From assembly GCA_028819495.1 (NCBI GenBank), contig JAPPLI010000190.1, positions 1-64,000 on the forward strand: DNA of 64,000 bases, written 5' to 3'. The notes under the pieces were generated by a model. The model did no database searches, had not been told where the DNA came from, and saw only the letters and a list, made by a program, of their open reading frames with translations. Positions 8,573 to 17,707 of the stretch are shown here, one piece after another. This DNA comes from Gammaproteobacteria bacterium. GTDB taxonomy: Bacteria > Pseudomonadota > Gammaproteobacteria > Eutrophobiales > Eutrophobiaceae. Numbering within the stretch: the first letter of the stretch is position 1; each line of letters starts with the position of its first letter. Position numbers and translations under genes: made by a program.

Positions 8573-9892
8573 TCAGGTGAAATAATCCTTAAGATTGATC
8601 TCCGTCAGTCCCGGCACGCGTTTCCTCTCGAAGTTCTCGCGCATGTCGAAGGGCTTGGTCGCATCGATCCCAAGTCGTCCCGTATAAACGCCGGCGGGGT
8701 CACGGAAGAAGCCCGGCACTCCCTGCAGGGTCATGATGTCCTTGTCTACGCGCCCCCGGGTCATCACCGCCCACCAGACGTCTTCGAAATTATGGATATC
8801 CACGTCCTCATCCACGACGATGCACACCTTGTTGTACTGCAGGTGGGAGCTGAATACCTTGAGCATGACATGTTTTGCATGACCATCGTATTCCGGTTTG
8901 ATCTGTACGATGGTATGCATCGGGGTCGGATAACAACTCACGTCCAAGATGCCCGGCACTCCCGCCGAGATATGCCTGTAGACGCGGGTCGCAAAGGAAA
9001 CCTCCAGGGCGCGCAGGTCCTCCATGTAACCACACAATAAACCATGGAAACAAGCGCCCTCTCGCCAGGTCACGTTCAGCACTTCAAATACGTGATTATC
9101 CGCCTGCTTGACGTAGTATCCCTGGAATTCGCCGAACGGGCCTTCCGGCCTGCGCTCATGGGGCAATATGCGGCCTTCAATCACGACTTCTGTCTGCGCC
9201 GGAACTTGCATGTCTATATGCCGGCACGGACGCATCGGCACCGGCGCTCCCATGAGCCGGGCGGCAAGCGCCAGTTCATCCTGCTCGACAGGGATCGATG
9301 CGCAGGCCGCCATGAATACTTCCGGCGGCGGTCCGAGCAAGATCGCCACTTCCAGCGGCTGGTTTCTCGCTTCGGCCTTCTTCTGGTATTGGGTGATGTC
9401 GTGGGGGGGCGCAAGCCGCACCCGCAGTTCATCGTCGCTGACCATCATGGAGCGGCAGAACGACAGGTTGGGCACGCCCGTGTCGGGTTCCTTTGCCAGG
9501 AACACGCCCGCGGTAATATACGGCCCGGCGTCATGTTCAAAATAGGTAATATGCGGCAAATCACTGATTTTTCCGTGAATACGCTCTTCATCCACGGCGC
9601 TCTCACAGGTGTACGCCCGATCCGGGCCGGAATTATCGTCCACCAGGGTCTGCCAGTGACGGCAGAAATTGCCCCTGGTCGTGCCGATGATCTCACACAG
9701 CCTGGCATGACTGCCGTAAATGTTGGAGATGACCGGCATGGTTGTGCCCTTCACGTTCCTGAACAGGACCGGATAATCGCTTTCCTTTTGTGAACGGCCT
9801 ACGATCGCGGCAAGCTCGAACCGGGGATCCACCTCCCGCTCGACCACGTGCAATTCGCCGCGTCCTGAAAGTTTTTCAATATAGTCACGCAT
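8573..9892 (-). CDS. UbiD-family prenyl-FMN-dependent decarboxylase
   Basis: A 439-aa UbiD-family protein. The conserved Arg-Glu-Glu catalytic set can be read as Arg147 (FCRSMMV) and Glu250/Glu255 in RRPEGPFGEFQGYY, with the five-residue spacing typical of the family. These enzymes (de)carboxylate aromatic or unsaturated acids and need prenylated FMN made by a UbiX partner, which is not in this window. Its orientation is separate from the main operon, but the neighbourhood suggests it decarboxylates a heteroaromatic acid in the same pathway. Divergent from the molybdopterin-binding gene across a 154-bp AT-rich gap in which no convincing promoter was found. Confidence 0.88.
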   Translation of the reverse strand: MRDYIEKLSGRGELHVVEREVDPRFELAAIVGRSQKESDYPVLFRNVKGTTMPVISNIYGSHARLCEIIGTTRGNFCRHWQTLVDDNSGPDRAYTCESAVDEERIHGKISDLPHITYFEHDAGPYITAGVFLAKEPDTGVPNLSFCRSMMVSDDELRVRLAPPHDITQYQKKAEARNQPLEVAILLGPPPEVFMAACASIPVEQDELALAARLMGAPVPMRPCRHIDMQVPAQTEVVIEGRILPHERRPEGPFGEFQGYYVKQADNHVFEVLNVTWREGACFHGLLCGYMEDLRALEVSFATRVYRHISAGVPGILDVSCYPTPMHTIVQIKPEYDGHAKHVMLKVFSSHLQYNKVCIVVDEDVDIHNFEDVWWAVMTRGRVDKDIMTLQGVPGFFRDPAGVYTGRLGIDATKPFDMRENFERKRVPGLTEINLKDYFT

Positions 9893-10046
9893 TTGGATGA
9901 CTTCGCTGAGCAGCGCGAAACGCTATGCACCCGATCAGGATTATTTACGATATTATTGATATTAGTTGTGATATGTGTGCATTATAACAGGTTGACAAGT
10001 CTATTTCCCGACAACAGAACACTACCTTGCGCGTTACTTTGGAACA

Positions 10047-11033
10047 ATGAAATTCGGTCGCTTGCCGGTTACGGAGGCGGAAGGGGCCATCCTCGCCCAT
10101 TCCGTGAAATACCGGGACATCAACCTGAAGAAAGGCACCGTGATATCGGCGCAGCATATCCTGTCACTGTCCCGCGCCGGCTGCGATTCGGTCGTCACCG
10201 CACGCCTTGAAGCCACAGACCTGGATGAAAACGAGACGGCGCGCCGGATTTCCGGGCTCGTTGCCGGGGATAACGTGAGCGCCCGGCGCCCCGCTAACGG
10301 CCGGAGCGATATCCAGGCGGACCGCACAGGGTTGCTGGTTTATGACATCGACCGTCTGGACTCTGTCAACAGCACGGATGAGTCAATCACCCTGGCGGTA
10401 CTGCCGCTTCATTCCGTAGTAAAACCGGGGCAGGCCGTCGCAACGGTCAAGATTATCCCCTACGGGGTGCACAGGACCAGTGTCACGCGCATAGAAACAA
10501 TGCATGCCGGACTGCCTCCCCTGATACGGGTCAACACGTTCAATAAGCTCGAAATCGGGTTCATCCAGACATCTTACCCAGGCATGAAGAAATCCATCCT
10601 GGACAAAACCCGCAGCGTACTCGACGACCGGTTGCAACACCTTGATAACCGGGTAAGTTCGGAAACGCGCTGTGAACATGAAGAGGGCGCCATTGCTGAA
10701 GCGCTTGGAAAACTGTTACGGGCCGGATGTGACATGATCCTGATTGCCGGCGCCAGCGCCACCGCCGACCGGCGCGATGTGGTCCCGGTCGCAATCGAAG
10801 CGGCAGGCGGCAGGATTACCCACCTGGGCATGCCTGTAGAGCCGGGAAACCTGCTGGCGCTGGGCGAGTCCTCTACCGGCCATCCTGTAATCTGCATGCC
10901 CGGTTGCGCCCGCTCTCCAGCCGTCAACGGCTTCGACTGGGTGCTGGAGAGACTGCTGGCGGGCATTTCCGTCACCCGGGAAGACATCATGCGCATGGGC
11001 GCGGGTGGTTATATCAAGGGAAGCTCTCTATAA
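10047..11033 (+). CDS. Molybdopterin-binding (MoeA/MogA-like) protein
   Basis: A 328-aa protein with an N-terminal MoeA-like segment (PVTEAEGAILAHSV, KKGTVIS) and a C-terminal molybdopterin-binding domain including LIAGASATADRRDVVP and the motif GMPVEPGNLL. Related proteins are often fused to a MobA-like nucleotidyltransferase; here that domain is absent. It opens a plus-strand set with the MoxR-like ATPase and VWA protein, consistent with inserting or maturing the molybdenum cofactor of the hydroxylases on either side. The precise chemistry is not certain. Confidence 0.82.
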   Translation: MKFGRLPVTEAEGAILAHSVKYRDINLKKGTVISAQHILSLSRAGCDSVVTARLEATDLDENETARRISGLVAGDNVSARRPANGRSDIQADRTGLLVYDIDRLDSVNSTDESITLAVLPLHSVVKPGQAVATVKIIPYGVHRTSVTRIETMHAGLPPLIRVNTFNKLEIGFIQTSYPGMKKSILDKTRSVLDDRLQHLDNRVSSETRCEHEEGAIAEALGKLLRAGCDMILIAGASATADRRDVVPVAIEAAGGRITHLGMPVEPGNLLALGESSTGHPVICMPGCARSPAVNGFDWVLERLLAGISVTREDIMRMGAGGYIKGSSL

Positions 11034-11100
11034 TTCCGAACCTTAGCACCCACAACCAATCATAGAAAATACCGGTTCCAACCAGTAAAGGCTAAAGCAC

Positions 11101-12024
11101 ATGTTTCAATCAATCGAAGAGATAGAACAGAAATTCGCGGCACAGGGTTACATCACCGACCGCCACCTGGCGACCACCGTTTACCTGTCTACCAGCCTGG
11201 GCAAGCCCCTTTACCTCGAGGGCGAACCGGGCGTCGGCAAGACCGAGGTGGCCAAGGTGCTGGCTAAAAGCCTGGATACCGACCTGATCCGCCTGCAATG
11301 TTACGAAGGACTGGATACCAACCTGGCATTGTACGAGTGGAACTACCTCAGGCAGATGCTCGAAGTGCGCCTGCAGGAAGCACGGGGTGTGGCCAAAGAC
11401 AAAATCGGCGCCAATATCTTTGACGAACAGTTCCTGCTGGAACGGCCGTTGCTGCGCGCCATTCAACATCACGGCAGGCGCCCGGTATTGCTGATTGACG
11501 AAATCGACCGCTCCGATGATGAATTTGAAGCGTTCCTGCTGGAAGTATTATCGGATTTCCAGATCACCATTCCCGAGGTAGGCACGATCCGGGCCGAACA
11601 ACCGCCGTTCGTCGTATTGACCTCGAACCGGACCCGGGAAATGCACGATGCGTTGAAACGCCGTTGCCTGTACCACTGGATCGATTACCCCACGCTGGAA
11701 AAGGAACTCGATATCGTGCTGACCAAAGTGCCGGAGATCAAGGAACTGCTGTCGATACAGGTATGTAAGTTCATGGAATTGCTGCGCCGGGAGGATTTCT
11801 ACAAACGGCCCGGGGTCGCCGAAACTCTGGACTGGGCCAACGCCCTGCTTTCCCTGGGTATCGAGGAACTGGACCAGCACGTGATCGAAAGCACCATGAG
11901 CTGTATTCTCAAATACCGCCAGGACCAGGAAAAACTGGCCGGCGACAACCTGCAAAAGGCCCTGGCCCTGACCAAGAATTTCAAAGGCGGTCCCACAGTC
12001 AGCGCGCCGGGCAGTATAAACTGA
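11101..12024 (+). CDS. MoxR/CoxD-like AAA+ ATPase
   Basis: A 307-aa MoxR-type AAA+ protein with Walker A GEPGVGKT (41-48), Walker B LLIDEIDR (about 131-138) and the sensor region VVLTSNRTREM. In CO dehydrogenase-type operons the CoxD ATPase and the CoxE VWA protein mature the molybdenum-copper or molybdenum active site. Here the ATPase precedes a VWA protein and lies between two molybdenum hydroxylase loci, so the same maturation role is inferred. It follows the molybdopterin-binding gene after 67 bp. Confidence 0.9.
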   Translation: MFQSIEEIEQKFAAQGYITDRHLATTVYLSTSLGKPLYLEGEPGVGKTEVAKVLAKSLDTDLIRLQCYEGLDTNLALYEWNYLRQMLEVRLQEARGVAKDKIGANIFDEQFLLERPLLRAIQHHGRRPVLLIDEIDRSDDEFEAFLLEVLSDFQITIPEVGTIRAEQPPFVVLTSNRTREMHDALKRRCLYHWIDYPTLEKELDIVLTKVPEIKELLSIQVCKFMELLRREDFYKRPGVAETLDWANALLSLGIEELDQHVIESTMSCILKYRQDQEKLAGDNLQKALALTKNFKGGPTVSAPGSIN

Positions 12025-12035
12025 TTTATTTATCA

Positions 12036-12060
12036 GGGGACAGAATTCAATTCTGTCCCC
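12036..12060. repeat. Perfect 25-bp REP-like palindrome
   Basis: Perfect 12-bp arms GGGGACAGAATT / AATTCTGTCCCC around a single C, located between the MoxR-like and VWA genes. The left end resembles the palindrome at 931-954. As RNA it forms a strong hairpin that could alter the ATPase:VWA expression ratio. No REP-associated transposase is seen in the window. Confidence 0.7.
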
Positions 12061-12084
12061 GGCAGACCAGACATGGGGAAAAAT

Positions 12085-13233
12085 ATGAGCCGGGATTCGC
12101 TGCCGTTCATCACCCATATCATCCTGTTCGGCAGGAAACTGCATGACGCCGGCATCGACGTCAACCCCGCCAACCTCATCGACCTGAGCCGCAGCCTGCA
12201 ATACATCGACGTAGCCAGTCGCCGGGACTTTTACGCAGCGGCCCTGGCGACATTGATTATCAACAGGGAAGATATGCAGTTGTTCACCCTGCTGTTCAAC
12301 GAGTACTGGGACACCCTTGAAACGTCGGAGGAGCCGGTAGATCCGGAGAAAAAAACCGGGGAAGGCGCTGCCGATTCCCAGGACATACAGCAGGAACGGC
12401 AGCGCGCAGACGGCGAAAACACTGAGGACGGAAACGAAGATGACGCTGAATCGGAACAAACCGGTTACTCCAGCCAGGAATTGCTGGCGCACAAGGATAT
12501 CGACAGCATGACCGATGAGGAACTGGAACAGGCGCGCAAGATCATCGCGGAACTGATCGCCATCCTGGCCAACCGCCGAAGCCGGCGCTTCAAGCCGGCA
12601 AAATCCGGCGCGCAACTGGACTTCAGGAAAATATTCCGGCGCAGCATGCCTTACGGGGAATACTGCCTGAAACTGGCCCACAGGACTCACCGGCTGAAGA
12701 AGAACAAGCTCATCCTGTTCTGTGACGTGAGCGGTTCGATGGAGCGCTACAGCCGGTTCCTGATTCAACTCATCTGCGCCATGGGCGCGAAGATCTCAAA
12801 TATCGAAGTCGCGGTTTTCTCGACCCGTATGACCAGTATTACGCCTTACCTGAATCGCAAGGATATCGACGAGGTCATTAAACAAATGTCGGACCAGGTG
12901 CATGATTGGGCCGGGGGCACCAATATCGGCGGTTGCCTGCGCGAATTGAACGAGCAACAGGCGCACCAGATGCTGAGTTCCCACACCATTGCCGTGATCC
13001 TGAGCGACGGCTGGGACCAGGGCGACGCCGACCTGATGCGTAGCGAGATGGAACAACTGCGGCGGCGCGTCAACAAGATCATCTGGCTGAACCCACTGCT
13101 GGGCAACATCAACTACCAACCGTTATGCAAAGGGATGCAGACCGCCCTGCCGTTCCTGGATTACTTCCTTCCGGTGCATAACCTGGAGAGCCTGGCCGAG
13201 GCCACCAGGTTGCTACGCACGCTCTGGCATTAG
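12085..13233 (+). CDS. CoxE-like VWA-domain protein
   Basis: A 382-aa protein with an acidic, low-complexity middle part (about 85-130, rich in Glu and Asp) and a C-terminal VWA domain containing the MIDAS motif FCDVSGSME. This is the architecture of CoxE proteins that pair with MoxR-type ATPases to activate molybdenum hydroxylases. The ATG at 12085 is preferred over the in-frame ATG at 12073 because GGGGA lies at good distance upstream of it. The stop codon overlaps the stop of the convergent IorB-like gene by three bases. Confidence 0.88.
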   Translation: MSRDSLPFITHIILFGRKLHDAGIDVNPANLIDLSRSLQYIDVASRRDFYAAALATLIINREDMQLFTLLFNEYWDTLETSEEPVDPEKKTGEGAADSQDIQQERQRADGENTEDGNEDDAESEQTGYSSQELLAHKDIDSMTDEELEQARKIIAELIAILANRRSRRFKPAKSGAQLDFRKIFRRSMPYGEYCLKLAHRTHRLKKNKLILFCDVSGSMERYSRFLIQLICAMGAKISNIEVAVFSTRMTSITPYLNRKDIDEVIKQMSDQVHDWAGGTNIGGCLRELNEQQAHQMLSSHTIAVILSDGWDQGDADLMRSEMEQLRRRVNKIIWLNPLLGNINYQPLCKGMQTALPFLDYFLPVHNLESLAEATRLLRTLWH

Positions 13234-15425
13234 GCCCTTAGCGCTTCCCTGACGCGTTCCCGGGTAAACGGCATGTGGCGCAAGCGCTTGCCCGTCAAAC
13301 GTTCAAACGCATTCGCGATTGCCGGTGCGACCAGTACGGCGCCGGTTTGACCCACCGCGCTGGGTTCATCCCCGCCGGGCAATATCTCCATATGGACCCG
13401 CGGCGAGTCAGCCATGGTGGGAACCGGGTAATCATCGAAGTTTGCCTGTTGCACCCGCCCGTTTCTGAACGTGATGCGCTCCGTCAGCGCGCTACCCACG
13501 CCGTAAACCACTGCACCCATGACCTGCGCCCGTATGTTGTCGGGCTGGACCGCGACGCCGGGGTCAATGGCAACCCAGATGTCATGGACCCTGATAAGGT
13601 CGCCCTCCAGGGAAATTTCTGCAATACCGGCAATCAGGGTATGGTGGTATTCGGCGAACGCGATCCCCAGTTCACGATCATTTTCCCGGCTTCGTGACCA
13701 ACCGGCCATCCCGGCAACGGCGTCCAACACCCGTTGCGCCCGCTGCGAACCCTGTAAATGACGCAACCTGAACTCCAAGGCATCGGCGCCCTGCTCCGCA
13801 GCGATCTCGTCGATGAATGATTCCACTGCAAATTTGTTGGGGGTAAATCCCACCGCCATAACCGAAAACGTCCTGATGCCGGGTTCCACCGGCAGGTGTT
13901 CGACAAGCTGGTTGGGGAAATCGTATTCCAGGTGGTCGGTGCCGGGCATGGATATTACCGGGCGCCGGTCTATGGATTCATATATGGCGGGTTCTGCAGT
14001 AGTCAGTGGTTCCTGCACCGCGACCCGGTGATGCCAGCCGTTGACATGTCCCCTGCTGTCGAGGCAGGCACGTAAAAACTGGCCGGTAACAGGTTTGAAC
14101 CAGCCGGCAATGACATCATCCTCGCGGCTCCAGGTCAGCTTGACCGGCCTGCCCGTCTGTTTCGACAACCATGCCGCATCATCGACAAAGTCCATCTCGC
14201 TGATGCTGCGTCTCCCGAAACCGCCGCCCAGCATGGCACGGTGCAGTTCGACCCGGCTTTCGTCTACGCCGGTTTCGCGCGCGATGGCCTTGATAGTGTA
14301 GACCGGCGCCTGGGTCCCCACCCAGGCTTCCACGTCGCTTCCGTTGTCCTTTGCCCAGACGACGGAATTAAGTGGCTCCAATTGCGCGTGGTAAATATAA
14401 TCCGTCCGGTAAACCCTTTCGATGATATTACCGGCCGTGTCGAATGCGGCAACAGTATCGCCCTGCCGATTCCATACTTCACCCTCAAGCGCCAGGTTGC
14501 GCGCCATTTCCGCGTGTTGCCCGAGAGCGGTTTCGCTGTCGAAATTATTGACTTCCCCGACCGGAGTCCAGTCAACCCGCAAACGGCGCCTGGCCTTGAG
14601 CGCGGCAGCGGTGCTGTCAGCCGCTATCACCACGCTGCGCTCCCGGCTATACACGCCGCCCACACCTGGGACACTGCGTGCCTGTGCGTCATCAACAGTT
14701 GCAGGCCCGGCGTTCATGACAGGTGCGCGTACCGCAGTGGCATAGAGCATGCCCGGCAAGCGTTCATTGATAGAGTAGCCGGAAGTGCCCGTTACTTTAT
14801 CGGGGATATCGCGGCGCGGAACGGAATGGCCTATCAGACGGAAATCCGCCGGATCCTTCAGGTCCGCCGCAGTTATCTCGGGTTCCGTCTCAGGCAGCCT
14901 GCCGAACCCTGCAATCTCACCATAAGTTAATTTGCGCCCTGTTCTGTTATGAACCACTACACTGGGTTCTGTAACCAATTCAGCAATGGGCGCCTGCCAC
15001 TTCTGTGCCGCATTCATCAGCAATATATGACGGGTCTGGGCACCGAAATGACGCAATTGTCTGTAATAGCCGGACACGGCCGTACTCGCGGCGGTGTAAA
15101 TCAGGCCGAAAAAACCCGGGTTGCCGTAAATCTCCGGGTCCGAAGGAGACATTTCAATGCGCACGTCGTCCCAGTCGGCATCCAGTTCCTCGGCGAAAAT
15201 CACGGGCAAGGCGGTCATGGAACCCTGCCCCAGCTCATCCACCGGAGAGAAAATAGTGATTATGCCGTCAGCGGCGATATTGACCCAGGCATTTGGCGAA
15301 AAACCGTTATCCCCGGCAGGAGACAGGTCCGGGCCGGCGTTGCCGCATCCGGGCAGCGATCCGACGGCGAAACCCACGGTCAAGCCGCTGCTTAATTTAA
15401 GGAATTGCCGGCGGCTGGTGTTCAT
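13230..15425 (-). CDS. IorB-like TAT-exported molybdopterin-binding subunit
   Basis: A 731-aa molybdenum hydroxylase large subunit of the isoquinoline 1-oxidoreductase beta type. It opens with a twin-arginine signal (NTSRRQFLKLSSGLTVGFA) ending near a Cys, so it is probably exported folded and perhaps lipid-anchored. The molybdopterin domain shows LGGGFGRRS. The C-terminal GxGE motif, which carries the catalytic Glu in most relatives, reads SAVGQTG, placing Gln693 at the Glu position. The likely [2Fe-2S] partner is not adjacent; the IorA-like protein at 27526-27990 is the only candidate in the window. ATG 15423-15425 is chosen over a TTG twelve bases upstream. Confidence 0.87.
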   Translation of the reverse strand: MNTSRRQFLKLSSGLTVGFAVGSLPGCGNAGPDLSPAGDNGFSPNAWVNIAADGIITIFSPVDELGQGSMTALPVIFAEELDADWDDVRIEMSPSDPEIYGNPGFFGLIYTAASTAVSGYYRQLRHFGAQTRHILLMNAAQKWQAPIAELVTEPSVVVHNRTGRKLTYGEIAGFGRLPETEPEITAADLKDPADFRLIGHSVPRRDIPDKVTGTSGYSINERLPGMLYATAVRAPVMNAGPATVDDAQARSVPGVGGVYSRERSVVIAADSTAAALKARRRLRVDWTPVGEVNNFDSETALGQHAEMARNLALEGEVWNRQGDTVAAFDTAGNIIERVYRTDYIYHAQLEPLNSVVWAKDNGSDVEAWVGTQAPVYTIKAIARETGVDESRVELHRAMLGGGFGRRSISEMDFVDDAAWLSKQTGRPVKLTWSREDDVIAGWFKPVTGQFLRACLDSRGHVNGWHHRVAVQEPLTTAEPAIYESIDRRPVISMPGTDHLEYDFPNQLVEHLPVEPGIRTFSVMAVGFTPNKFAVESFIDEIAAEQGADALEFRLRHLQGSQRAQRVLDAVAGMAGWSRSRENDRELGIAFAEYHHTLIAGIAEISLEGDLIRVHDIWVAIDPGVAVQPDNIRAQVMGAVVYGVGSALTERITFRNGRVQQANFDDYPVPTMADSPRVHMEILPGGDEPSAVGQTGAVLVAPAIANAFERLTGKRLRHMPFTRERVREALRA

Positions 15426-15471
15426 CGTTCCCGACAAGTTTTGGGGATGAGCCGTATTGGACCATTAACGG

Positions 15472-16617
15472 TTAAAACATAAAATCCGAATTATCCAGGT
15501 TGCTCATATCAAAATCCGACAGGATGATGGTGGTTAAATAGTCAGTACCGGACAATTCAATACGTACATTGTCTCCGTAACTTATGATTTCAAGATCGTC
15601 CATGGAGTTGATGCCGGTAAATTCCGTCAGGTCAATTACATCCTCGCCGTCAGTAAAATCCTTGATTGAACCGCCTCCCAGGTCGCTCGGGAAGAACCGG
15701 AATGTGTCACTGTCAGGCCCGCCGTGAAGTACATCCATATCGTCACCATCGGCAATTAATGTATCCTCCCCAGGACCTCCTCTGAGTAAATCATTCCCTT
15801 CCCCCCCGGTCAGGGTATCGTCTCCCCTGCCACCGAATAGTCTGTCGTCCCCGTTGTCACCGTACATCATGTCATCACCGCCGGCCGGGCCGCCGTACAA
15901 GTCGTCATTGCCGTCACCCCCCTCCAGCCGGTTATCGCCGCCATCGCCGGCCAGAATGTCGTTGTACCGGCTGCCGATAAGGTGCTCAATGCCGGTCAGC
16001 GTATCCCCCTCGGCATCACCGAGCCTGACCGCGCGGGCGTCATGCAGGCGCACCAGGACCGCGGCAGCGGAATGGTGGTAAGAAGCGGTATCAGACCCCG
16101 GGCCGCCGTCGAGCATGTCGGCGCCGGGGCCGCCGTCGAGCGTGTCGTCGCCAGGGCCGCCGTCGAGCGTGTCGTCGCCAGGGCCGCCGTCGAGCGTGTC
16201 GTCGCCGTCACCGCCATTGAGTATGTCGTCGCCCTTGCCGCCATAGAGCATGTCATTGTCCGCGCCGCCATTGAGCGTATCGTCGCCAGTTCTTATGTCA
16301 ACTGTTACCGACGGGTCCCCAGGGAGACTTTCAACGGTGGCGGTGATTCGTGTGGGTAATTCATACTCAAGGTTAATCGTATGCTCGTCGTCGTTATCCA
16401 GGGTTAATATGATCTTCGCCGTATTCGGCCCGGTCTTCTCGTAAGTGTAGCTGCCGGTTGACGGGCCGCTGCCTAAATCAAGCTCAATACTATTGCCGGA
16501 CGTAAACTCCAAGGAAATTTCCAGGCCCAGTGCTTCCAGCATAATTTTTTCCCCGGAAAGTGACGAAAAGAGCCCGTTTCCATCTTCGGGCGCATACCCG
16601 TTGTTACCATTTGCCAT
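15472..16617 (-). CDS. Small RTX (hemolysin-type calcium-binding) protein
   Basis: A 381-aa acidic protein without a classical signal peptide. Residues about 115-290 contain many GGxGxDxLx nonapeptides, which bind calcium as a parallel beta roll. The C-terminal part (DTFRFFPSDLGGGSIKDFTD onward) resembles the secretion region of type I-exported RTX proteins. No protease, lipase or adhesin domain is recognisable in the first 110 residues, and no type I exporter gene is in the window. Gene ends 46 bp from the IorB-like start, but a functional link is not evident. Confidence 0.85.
   Translation of the reverse strand: MANGNNGYAPEDGNGLFSSLSGEKIMLEALGLEISLEFTSGNSIELDLGSGPSTGSYTYEKTGPNTAKIILTLDNDDEHTINLEYELPTRITATVESLPGDPSVTVDIRTGDDTLNGGADNDMLYGGKGDDILNGGDGDDTLDGGPGDDTLDGGPGDDTLDGGPGADMLDGGPGSDTASYHHSAAAVLVRLHDARAVRLGDAEGDTLTGIEHLIGSRYNDILAGDGGDNRLEGGDGNDDLYGGPAGGDDMMYGDNGDDRLFGGRGDDTLTGGEGNDLLRGGPGEDTLIADGDDMDVLHGGPDSDTFRFFPSDLGGGSIKDFTDGEDVIDLTEFTGINSMDDLEIISYGDNVRIELSGTDYLTTIILSDFDMSNLDNSDFMF
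16129..16208. repeat. 27-bp tandem repeat inside the RTX gene
   Basis: Three near-identical copies of a 27-bp unit (16129-16155, 16156-16182, 16183-16208) encoding the nonapeptide DDTLDGGPG. The DNA-level identity, contrasting with more diverged neighbouring units, suggests recent duplication and possible copy-number variation between strains. Confidence 0.8.
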
Positions 16618-16651
16618 GTTTTTTCTCCACGCTAATCATCATTCGGTATCA

Positions 16652-17674
16652 TCATACACCATTCCCGGCAACGATCCGTGCTCGACTCTCGGCGACCAAG
16701 CACAGGATTTCGAACAGCATCTGTTTGCCGACCTGCGGCGTGTTGGTCGTGGTGTCGTACTGCGGAGCGACTTCCACCAGATCGCCGCCCACGAACCGCA
16801 AGCCGCGCAATCCCCTTAGAAGCTGGATTGCCTCGGCAGTAGTGATGCCGCCGATCTCGGGCGTACCGGTGCCGGGGGCATAGACCGGGTCCAGGCCGTC
16901 CACGTCGAAACTGATGTAAACAGGGCCGTCACCCAGTACTTCCCGTGTTCTTTCGATGACTGCCGGCACTCCCATCCGGTGAAAGTCCTGGATGGGAATG
17001 ACCGTCATCCCCGCATCATAAGAAAATTCCCAGAATACCTCCGCCGCGCCCCGGATGCCGACCTGCACGCAACGATCCGGGTCCAGCACCCCGTCCAGCA
17101 CCGCGTGGCGGAAAGGGCCGCCGTGGTGGAACTTGTGGTCCTCCAGCGCCCCCATGGTGTCGCAGTGGGCGTCTATATGGATCATGCCCAGCGGTTCGTC
17201 CCGGCCCACCGCCTTCATGATCGGGTAGGTCACGGAGTGATCGCCACCAGCAGATACCGGGATAACCCCTGCGTCCATGACCCCGTGGTAATACTGTTCT
17301 ATGGTGCGGATGCCTTCGTCCAGGCTGAAACCGTGCAGGGGCACGTCGCCGATATCCGCGATTGAACAGAGATCGAACGGATTGACCCTGGTCTGGTGGT
17401 TAAACGGACCGACTGCCATGGAGATGTTCCTTATGGACCGCGGGCCGAAACGCGCCCCGGTCCGGTGCACCACGCCGGCGTCGAAAGGCACGCCGATCAA
17501 GGCGATGTCCAGCCCTTCCGCCGTCTCCCTGTAGGGAGCGTCACACAAGGTGGCGATACCGGTCAGCATATCGGTGCCCGCAATCATGGCTTTTGCATGC
17601 TCCGGGTCATCCACTTCGTAATGAGGCTGGTCCCGGTACTTGCTGCGTAGCGCCTCAAGTTTTTCCTGATCCAT
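16652..17674 (-). CDS. Agmatinase/ureohydrolase-family protein
   Basis: A 340-aa ureohydrolase with the dimanganese ligand motifs GGDHSVTYP, HIDAHCDT and SFDVDGLDP in the usual order. Family members hydrolyse agmatine, guanidinobutyrate, guanidinopropionate, arginine or guanidine to urea and an amine. The substrate loop reads FHHGGPFRHAV, where many agmatinases have a Thr in place of the second Gly. The start is supported by GGGAGA six bases before the ATG. It sits with an MFS transporter and a DUF1989 protein, so uptake and breakdown of a guanidino compound is a reasonable inference; agmatine is not proven. Confidence 0.88.
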   Translation of the reverse strand: MDQEKLEALRSKYRDQPHYEVDDPEHAKAMIAGTDMLTGIATLCDAPYRETAEGLDIALIGVPFDAGVVHRTGARFGPRSIRNISMAVGPFNHQTRVNPFDLCSIADIGDVPLHGFSLDEGIRTIEQYYHGVMDAGVIPVSAGGDHSVTYPIMKAVGRDEPLGMIHIDAHCDTMGALEDHKFHHGGPFRHAVLDGVLDPDRCVQVGIRGAAEVFWEFSYDAGMTVIPIQDFHRMGVPAVIERTREVLGDGPVYISFDVDGLDPVYAPGTGTPEIGGITTAEAIQLLRGLRGLRFVGGDLVEVAPQYDTTTNTPQVGKQMLFEILCLVAESRARIVAGNGV

Positions 17675-17707
17675 ATCAGTCTCCCGTTAGTGTCGTTTAC
17701 CCTGGTG

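Noticed and set aside
9893-10046. Divergent promoters between the UbiD-family and MPT-binding genes
   Set aside because: AT-rich with TATAAT-like hexamers, but no -35 at workable spacing.
11548-12768. 406-aa minus-strand ORF spanning MoxR and VWA genes
   Set aside because: Antisense of two clearly recognised proteins and lacks domain motifs.
16129-16359. Possible CRISPR-like spacing of short repeats
   Set aside because: The repeats are contiguous 27-bp coding units of an RTX gene, with no spacers.
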